From: CAJBLF01 sp041679065
GTDB lineage: Bacteria > Patescibacteriota > Gracilibacteria > Absconditabacterales > Absconditicoccaceae
DNA: 5,008 nt
Assembly: GCA_041679065.1 (NCBI GenBank)
Contig: JBBABI010000080.1
Location: forward strand, 1-5,008
Direction of reading: 5' to 3'
Below are positions 1 through 4,900 of the stretch, piece by piece. The notes beneath the pieces are model-generated. The model made no database searches, was not told the origin of the DNA, and worked only from the letters and a program-made list of their open reading frames with translations. Each line of letters begins with the position of its first letter. The stretch's first letter is position 1. The position numbers and the translations under genes were made by a program.

Positions 1-540
1 ATGATCGCGGGTTCGGTATACCTCTATTACGGATGGAACCTTCGTCAGACGCAACTTGCAACACAGAATTCGTTCATGCGCCTCTTTGTCTGGACATCCA
101 TTGCCCTGACGAGCGTTTCCATCGTCGCCGGATTCTTCTTCGTCGGTTCACCATTCGCCGAACGTCAGCGACAGTTTGATCAGCGGCGAGTGGATGATCT
201 CTCCTCGGTACAATGGCAGATCATCAATTACTGGCAGAGCAAGGAGCAACTGCCTCCAAACCTTGCAGCATTGCGTGACGAAATCAGCGGTTACATTCCA
301 CCTGTGGATCCTGAATCGGGCGTGGCATACGAATACAGCACCACGGGAAATCTTTCGTTCCAACTGTGTGCTACGTTCCTGACGCAGAGCGAGGCCGGTG
401 CACAGCCTACGCGACCTGTCGATCCGTACGGAGCAAAAAACGATGTCTGGTCACACGACATAGGTCATGCCTGCTTCGACCGCACGATCGATCCGGATCT
501 GTATCCGCCAATGATGAAAGTACCCGTTCCTGTGCGGTAA
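1..540 (+). CDS. Membrane protein with pilin-like C-terminal domain, 5'-partial (DUF5671-like)
   Basis: The frame is open from the first base and ends in TAA at 538-540. An ATG sits at base 1, but the text begins inside what looks like a membrane segment (AGSVYLYYGW, residues 3-12), so the true start is probably upstream. A clear transmembrane helix spans residues about 28-49 (LFVWTSIALTSVSIVAGFFF). A soluble tail follows: a charged RQRQFDQRRVDDL stretch, then an amphipathic helix and loop (QWQIINYWQSKEQLPPNL, residues 71-88), then DPESGVAYEY (103-112) and a strand-like LSFQLCATF. The pattern of helix, YW, K..LP..L, DP.(S/T)G..YEY and a final strand is the layout of small pseudopilin-like domains. 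I recall it joined to DUF5671-type multi-helix membrane regions in Patescibacteria proteins, but that assignment is from memory. The tail should lie outside the membrane. Function is unknown. Confidence 0.8.
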   Translation: MIAGSVYLYYGWNLRQTQLATQNSFMRLFVWTSIALTSVSIVAGFFFVGSPFAERQRQFDQRRVDDLSSVQWQIINYWQSKEQLPPNLAALRDEISGYIPPVDPESGVAYEYSTTGNLSFQLCATFLTQSEAGAQPTRPVDPYGAKNDVWSHDIGHACFDRTIDPDLYPPMMKVPVPVR

Positions 541-584
541 ATCATGCGCCTCTCTACATCCGACAAACTTTTCCTTCCCTCACT

Positions 585-959
585 ATGACAGATGACATTA
601 CGGCACTGCAGTCGCGAATTACCGCCATTGTTTCCAATGAGGACCGGCTCAATCGTGAACGAAAGGGTGCGCGGGGAGTACGGCAGGCGCGCAGGGACGT
701 TGAAAAGCGTTCTGAAGCTGCAAATCTCTCAACCACGGAAAAGGAGAAGCAACATCAGGTGAGAACCAATGCGGACAAGGAACGAAAGTTTCAGGAAGAA
801 ATGAAGCGGGAAGGCGAAGAGCTGGTCAATTTCTCGAAAGAAATCCGCGACGATTACACCGCAGAGGTTCGCCATCGGGAAATGGCAAAGGAGAAATTGC
901 AGACAAAAGTCACCGCCCTTGAAACGAAGTTACGAAGAATCGGAGAGGCAAGACCATGA
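585..959 (+). CDS. Small charged coiled-coil protein of unknown function
   Basis: A 124-residue protein begins MTDDITALQSRI and ends in TGA. I chose the ATG at 585 because it lies 44 nt after the stop of the preceding gene; the frame is open further upstream, but that part overlaps the upstream gene in another frame and reads as Arg/Ser/Cys-rich noise. No convincing Shine-Dalgarno sequence precedes it. The product is almost entirely charged and polar (Lys, Arg, Glu, Gln), with spaced Leu/Ile/Val and Ala residues, for example near residues 5-16 and again in the last third (KLQTKVTALETKLRRI). This predicts one or two long alpha-helices forming a coiled coil. There is no signal peptide or membrane segment, so it is probably cytoplasmic. 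It may be co-transcribed with the membrane protein upstream. I do not recognise a specific family; such helices occur in structural, scaffold and SMC-like fragments. Confidence 0.7.
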   Translation: MTDDITALQSRITAIVSNEDRLNRERKGARGVRQARRDVEKRSEAANLSTTEKEKQHQVRTNADKERKFQEEMKREGEELVNFSKEIRDDYTAEVRHREMAKEKLQTKVTALETKLRRIGEARP

Positions 960-1027
960 AGAATTCCTCGCTTTGGTGCAACTGCTGCGCTCCCACGCGA
1001 ATGTAGGTTGGTTTATTTAGACGCACA

Positions 1028-1055
1028 GCTACATCGATTGTAGCACTCGCTTTTT
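1028..1055 (+). terminator. Possible terminator hairpin between convergent genes
   Basis: GCTACA at 1028-1033 pairs perfectly with TGTAGC at 1039-1044 around a TCGAT loop. A TTTTT run follows at 1051-1055 after six intervening bases (ACTCGC). The hairpin lies downstream of the coiled-coil gene and covers the stop codon of the convergent GIY-YIG gene. The stem is short and the T-run is displaced, so this is a weak intrinsic terminator at best. There is no T-run on the minus-strand side. Confidence 0.35.
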
Positions 1056-1277
1056 AAGAATAGCAGTACCAGACCCCGTTTTGAGGTATCGCTCCAATGC
1101 TCGCGCTTGCTTCTCCGTTTTTACCACAATATATGTTTCAAGCGTCAACGGGCGCCTCTTTGCCGTGGAAATGCACTCTCCATTTTTATGTTCATGCATT
1201 CTTCTCTCAAGATTATTTGTAGAACCGATGTATAGGTTCCCGTCTTTGTCACCGCGAAGAACATAAACGCACCACAT
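1029..1277 (-). CDS. GIY-YIG nuclease family protein (single-domain, UPF0213/YhbQ-like)
   Basis: An 82-residue protein starts at the ATG complementary to 1275-1277 and stops at TAG complementary to 1029-1031. It matches the compact GIY-YIG fold along its whole length. The first motif is CVYVL (residues 3-7, with Cys-Val replacing Gly-Ile before the conserved Tyr5). The second is NLYIGST (14-20, Tyr16-Ile17-Gly18). Next come L..RM.EH with Arg25 in the catalytic arginine position, a STAKRRPL strand (37-44), and A.ALERYLKTGSG (58-70), where Glu62 is the expected metal ligand. All key catalytic residues seem present. Length is normal for the stand-alone bacterial family, whose cellular role is mostly undefined; family members are DNA nucleases or nuclease-like proteins of repair or housekeeping type. 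It is convergent with the coiled-coil gene and lies downstream of the minus-strand tRNA-Gln, possibly in the same transcription direction. No obvious ribosome binding site is seen. Confidence 0.92.
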   Translation of the reverse strand: MWCVYVLRGDKDGNLYIGSTNNLERRMHEHKNGECISTAKRRPLTLETYIVVKTEKQARALERYLKTGSGTAILKKRVLQSM

Positions 1278-1298
1278 AAGCAGAACATCGTATGTCGA

Positions 1299-1320
1299 TT
1301 TGGTTGGCCTGCCAACCGAA
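1299..1320. repeat. Inverted repeat between tRNA-Gln and GIY-YIG gene
   Basis: GGTTGGC at 1302-1308 and its exact reverse complement GCCAACC at 1311-1317 form a 6-7 bp stem with a tiny CT or CCTG loop. TT at 1299-1300 and AA at 1319-1320 extend it across a T/G pair. There is no T-run on either side, so it is better seen as an RNA processing hairpin or a repeat remnant than as an intrinsic terminator. Confidence 0.5.
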
Positions 1321-1354
1321 GTCAGCAGGACGAAAGAGAATATTTGACAGAAGC

Positions 1355-1378
1355 CCGCCTACGCCAAGGCTTCGGCGG
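1355..1378. repeat. REP-like GC-rich palindromic repeat
   Basis: CCGCC at 1355-1359 pairs with GGCGG at 1374-1378. Between them a GCC..GGC inner pairing is separated from the outer stem by a symmetric three-base internal loop, giving an imperfect hairpin. Short dispersed palindromes containing this core (minus strand GAAGCCTTGGCGTAGG) are, as far as I recall, common between genes in Patescibacteria and some other phyla, and they often give rise to spurious ARLRQGFGGQ peptides. It sits 18 bases from the 3' end of tRNA-Gln. Only one copy of this exact element is in the window, so its repeat status is from memory. Confidence 0.5.
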
Positions 1379-1379
1379 A

Positions 1380-1398
1380 CAACCTGCTGCGCAGGTTG
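1380..1398. repeat. Perfect 8-bp hairpin overlapping the tRNA 3' CCA
   Basis: CAACCTGC at 1380-1387 is the exact reverse complement of GCAGGTTG at 1391-1398, with a three-base TGC loop. On the minus strand it starts inside the encoded CCA of tRNA-Gln and continues downstream. It could be a transcript-end or 3'-processing structure for the tRNA precursor. It lacks a T-run, so it is not a standard terminator. Confidence 0.55.
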
Positions 1399-1471
1399 GT
1401 TGGGGAGGAGGGATTCGAACCCCCGAATGCCAGGACCAAAACCTGGTGCCTTACCACTTGGCGACTCCCCA
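1397..1471 (-). tRNA. tRNA-Gln (anticodon TTG), CCA encoded
   Basis: Read on the minus strand from 1471, the sequence folds as a complete cloverleaf. The acceptor TGGGGAG pairs over seven bases with CTCCCCA. A D-arm GCC...GGC encloses AAGTGGTAA. The anticodon stem CCAGG/CCTGG holds the loop TTTTGGT with anticodon TTG. The variable loop is CATTC, and the T-arm GGGGG-TTCGAAT-CCCTC is canonical with one G-T pair. The body is 72 nt (1400-1471), with discriminator A at 1400, followed by a genome-encoded CCA at 1397-1399. It reads CAA glutamine codons and probably CAG by wobble. It is a single tRNA in an otherwise gene-free 560-bp stretch; two partial copies of its 5' half lie upstream of it. Confidence 0.96.
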
Positions 1472-1521
1472 TTGTGGACTATGCAATGTTGTGAAGGAAT
1501 ATCTGCGATGGCCCTCTCGTA

Positions 1522-1534
1522 GCCCCGAAGGGGC
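1522..1534. repeat. Short GC hairpin GCCCC-GAA-GGGGC
   Basis: GCCCC at 1522-1526 pairs with GGGGC at 1530-1534 around a GAA triloop. Directly next to it, AAGTGG (1536-1541) is inverted by CCACTT (1544-1549), and CCACTT already belongs to the partial tRNA copy. The two small palindromes together look like a repeat unit abutting the tRNA fragment. Confidence 0.45.
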
Positions 1535-1543
1535 GAAGTGGGG

Positions 1544-1561
1544 CCACTTGGCGACTCCCCA
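1544..1561 (-). pseudogene. tRNA-Gln 5' fragment (copy B, nt 1-18)
   Basis: These 18 bases are identical to 1454-1471, the first 18 nucleotides of the intact tRNA-Gln (acceptor 5' strand and start of the D-arm), in the same orientation and offset by 90 bp. The rest of the tRNA is missing: the sequence switches straight into GC-rich palindromic text at 1543 and below. It cannot fold as a tRNA. Confidence 0.85.
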
Positions 1562-1578
1562 ATGATGTGAATAGTACA

Positions 1579-1638
1579 GTGCCTTACCACTTGCCCGCCC
1601 GAACGTACCGACGTTCGGTACGGGCGGGGCGACCCCCC
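1579..1638 (-). pseudogene. tRNA-Gln 5' fragment (copy A, nt 2-26) split by a palindrome
   Basis: Bases 1579-1593 are identical to 1446-1460 of the tRNA, and bases 1629-1638 match 1461-1470 with a single difference (C for T). The two blocks are adjacent in the intact gene but separated here by exactly the 35-bp palindrome 1594-1628, with no tRNA bases lost. Joined, they give 25 bases with one mismatch, covering the acceptor 5' strand and the D-arm. The anticodon arm and 3' half are absent. Confidence 0.8.
1594..1628. mobile_element. 35-bp palindromic element inserted in a tRNA fragment
   Basis: The ends CCCGCCC (1594-1600) and GGGCGGG (1622-1628) are perfect inverted repeats. The centre can fold in two exclusive ways: GAACGT (1601-1606) with ACGTTC (1611-1616), or GTACCG (1605-1610) with CGGTAC (1616-1621). 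The element interrupts a tRNA-Gln fragment cleanly. This suggests a small non-autonomous palindromic unit of REP or MITE kind. No transposase is present and no target duplication longer than one ambiguous G is visible. Confidence 0.6.
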
Positions 1639-1839
1639 TCGTGGAACAACACCTTGTAAAAACGGCTTCAGCTTAGCAGAAAATGGCATACGAAGAACAA
1701 TATTCTTATTTTTAATATTATGACATAAATTGACAAACTAGAAATCATTTATCACTTCAATACAGCGACAAAAATCCTTGACATTATAAGGTGAAAAGAT
1801 AAGCTTCTTGCCTTTTTAGCAATTATACCACCTCGTGCT
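1639..1839 (+). promoter_or_regulatory. AT-rich leader of the giant gene with two TTGACA boxes
   Basis: No protein or RNA gene is seen here. From about 1690 the sequence becomes strongly AT-rich. Perfect TTGACA hexamers occur at 1730-1735 and 1778-1783. Neither has a good TATAAT at 16-18 bp; the best partial matches are TTCAAT at 1756 (spacer 20) and TAAGCT at 1800 (spacer 16). One may still be the promoter of the gene starting at 1840. The stretch before the ATG reads ccacctcgtgct, with no Shine-Dalgarno sequence; the only AAGGTG-like motif (1788-1793) is too far upstream. An in-frame stop at 1792-1794 bounds the gene. Confidence 0.3.
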
Positions 1840-1905
1840 ATGTCACAGAGACGTCTCTGGAGTGCTATCACTCTCACCGCCATGCTCGCATCGCAATCAT
1901 ATGCG
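1840..1905 (+). other. Sec signal peptide of the giant protein
   Basis: Residues 1-22: a short basic start with Arg4-Arg5, a hydrophobic stretch (LWSAITLTAMLA), and a small-residue site Ser20-Tyr21-Ala22 before Gly-Gly. This fits signal peptidase I cleavage after Ala22. There is no lipobox cysteine, so it is not a lipoprotein. Confidence 0.85.
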
Positions 1906-4900
1906 GGCGGTCTTTTTGAAATTGTACAGAGTTTCTCCCCAAACATTGAAGAGGTAGAAGCATCTGGCCAAGTAAGCACAGTGCTCAATGGAGATGCCTT
2001 TTGTACACTCATGAGAAAGATCGGCCTTTCCTGCGATAAGTACCAACACTTCTGGGTTGATGTTCCAACAGCAAGCAAGCTGTGTGAATTAACATCCACG
2101 TATTATGCAGATTTAGGATTAAGCAGGCCATACACTGATTATGTTTCTTATAAATCCAAAGGATATGCGAGTTGTTGGAATGATTATAATTACAAATGGT
2201 TAGGGAGTAGCTGGGGGACATATGGTGGCTGTAGTGCAGGCACATATCTTGATACTGTTACGTGCCAAGGCGATCCGATATATCAATGCAATGATGGAAT
2301 CGATAACGATGGTGACGGAAAAACTGACTATCCAAGTGATCCCGGATGCTCCTCTGCACAGGATAACGATGAATACAACGCTCCTGCTACTGGAGAATGC
2401 AACGACGAAATAGATAACGATGGTGACGGAAAAATCGATGCATTGACGACAGGAACAGCAGGTGGTGGTAATTTTGCTATTGAAAATGGAAATCCAAAAT
2501 ATGGTAAGACATGGATTGCATCAATTACCTGCCGTGCAAGTAATGGCAGTACTGCAACAATCGGAGGCAGCGGCGATCCCGGCCTTGTGGCAACAAAAGT
2601 TGCAGAAGCAATTCAACAAAAAGGTTTACCGTTCAAAAAGCCAACTACTCCCCTTGTGCGCACTGATAATGGTTCAGGCTACGGAAACGTATGGAATGAC
2701 GGGACACCTCATACGCCAACTCTCAATGCGGTATGTAGCATTCTCGGTTATGACAGCTACGTCTCTTCTACATGCCGCGACAACGAGCGAAGTGGCCTCT
2801 ATCCAAACGGAAAGTGTAATTTTCACACACCAGGTGACAACCAACACTACCGTTTCAGTGGCACTGTTTCGCTCCCTGCCTGCCAAGATGGCAAGGATAA
2901 CGACGGTGATGGAAAAACAGATTATCCGGCAGATACCGGATGTGCGAGCAAGACTGACACCAGCGAAGTGCCGCATGATCCAGAATGTGACAATCCAAGT
3001 GACCCAACAGAAAGTGACCCGGAATGCGATGATGGCATCGACAATGACGGCGATGGCGCAACAGACTATCCCGATGACAAGAGCTGCAGCAGCAAAAATG
3101 ATGACGATGAAACAAATCCCAAGATGGCCTGTCAGGATGGATTGGATAATGATGGAGACGGTTTGATCGACTATCCGGACGATCCTGGATGTTCCTCAAA
3201 ACAGGATGACAGCGAGCGCGATCCTAATGGTCCGGATTGTGATGACGGCCGTGACAACGATAGTGACGGTCTGAAAGATTATCCAAATGATCCAGGATGT
3301 GCTGATGCCTACGATGACGACGAACATGATTATGAGTGTTCCGATGGCATCGATAATGACGGTGACGGTGCAATCGACTGGCCAGATGACTTCAGCTGCT
3401 CGAGTGCAACCGATAACGATGAAGAAAATCCCAAGGCAGATTGCCAGGATGGAAAGGATAATGATGGTGATGGTTTGACCGACTATCCGGACGATCCTGG
3501 ATGTTCCTCAGAACAGGACGATAGTGAGCGCGATCCCAATGGCCCCGAGTGTGATAACGGACTGGATGATGACAGCGATGGGAAAACGGACTACCCACGT
3601 GATCCGGGATGTACAGGACCAACGGATGATTCAGAACAAAATGCGCAATGCTCCGATGGCATTGATAATGATGGTGATGGTGAAACAGATTTCCCGGATG
3701 ACTTCAGCTGCACAAGTGCAGATGATGATGACGAGGAAAATCCCAAAGCGCAGTGTCAGGACGGAGTGGATAATGATGGTGATGGTGATGTGGATTATCC
3801 GGACGATCGCGGATGCGAGAGTCCGCAAGACAATGAAGAAACCGCCGCATACCTCAGTATAGAAAAGACGGGGCCAACGCAGATTACAGCTGGAGATGTA
3901 GCGATCTATACCATCACTGTTCGCAATATCTCTCCGAATACACTGAAGAAGGTAAAAACAGTGGATGTCATGCCGGCTTCGGATACGGACTACGGATTCA
4001 CGTTCCTCCCTTCTCAGAGTTCTTCTCAGTGCGCATTGGATCCGCTTGCCAATGATCCGCAGCGTGTCCGATGTGGAACAATTTCATCCTTGGCACCTAA
4101 CCAGGAGAAAACATTTACCGTTGCTTTCCAGGCACCTGCAAATCAAAACTGCAACGCAAGCATCAGAAATGACGGACGCACGTGGGCAGACGGTGCGGAT
4201 ATTGCAAGAACACAGCTGATCAGCACTGTGAGCTGTGTGCAATACGAGTGTTCCGATGGCATCGATAATGACGGTGATGGTGCAACGGACTGGCCTGCAG
4301 ACAAGAGCTGCACCAGTCCAACCGATGATGATGAAACGAATCCCAAGATGGCCTGTCAGGATGGGCAGGATAATGACGGTGATGGCTTGATTGACTATCC
4401 TGCTGATCCTGGATGTTCAAGCAAGCAGGATGATGACGAGTACAACTCAACTACAGCAGCATTTGATTATTCTTTTGCTTTCATCAGAAAAGACTCGCCT
4501 CTGAGTGATTCTACAAAAGCGGAGATTACCGAAGTAGGAATCTACTACTACACAAATGGAACACGGAAGACGCACGTACTATGGACGGGCCAAACCCAGA
4601 ACCTCGCAAAGCAAACCGGGCAGGTACAGATTGATCCTGCAGGGCAAAACATGGGTATCTTTTACAGTAACACCTGGCATGGTCCACGCATATACGAGGA
4701 TGGATCGATGTGCGGGGGGAAGGGAATACAGCATTCAGGAAACCAGAGTAACTTAGGCATATACGACAGCTGGTTCGCACGCAACATACCATTCTGGAAC
4801 ACGATCAAATCCTACACATGGGAAGAGGCCTACATACTCGACACAGGGACAGACTGCGACTTAAACGACTTTATTCTGACCTGGAATGCCACCGGCACGG

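Noticed and set aside
366..584. N-terminal extension of the coiled-coil frame to an ATG at 366
   Set aside because: It overlaps the upstream membrane-protein gene out of frame and encodes Arg/Ser/Cys-rich noise; the ATG at 585 begins the helical protein.
957..959. TGA read as glycine (Gracilibacteria code)
   Set aside because: The giant gene is very rich in Gly yet has no in-frame TGA in 1,056 codons, so TGA as a stop is the simpler reading.
1292..1565. Two overlapping plus-strand open frames giving GRRDSNPRMPGPKPG and GGIRTPECQDQNLVPY peptides
   Set aside because: These are antisense translations of tRNA-Gln and of the palindromic repeat, often mis-annotated as proteins.
1400..1640. Phage or island attachment site at the tRNA
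   Set aside because: The duplicated parts are 5' halves only, close together, and no integrase or cargo lies between them.
1249..1689. 146-codon minus-strand open frame over the tRNA region
   Set aside because: It runs through the tRNA, its fragments and the palindromes; its peptide (for example GFGPGIRGFESL) is translated tRNA text, a well-known false gene type.
3025..3840. CRISPR-like or tandem DNA array
   Set aside because: The periodicity is of codons in an intact reading frame with synonymous differences; there are no unique spacers or cas genes.
2287..4440. Many open frames in other frames and on the minus strand inside the giant gene, rich in Met/Thr or His/Arg
   Set aside because: They are shadows of the GAT/GAC/GGT-rich repeats; the plus frame from 1840 is continuous and has a signal peptide and recognisable domains.
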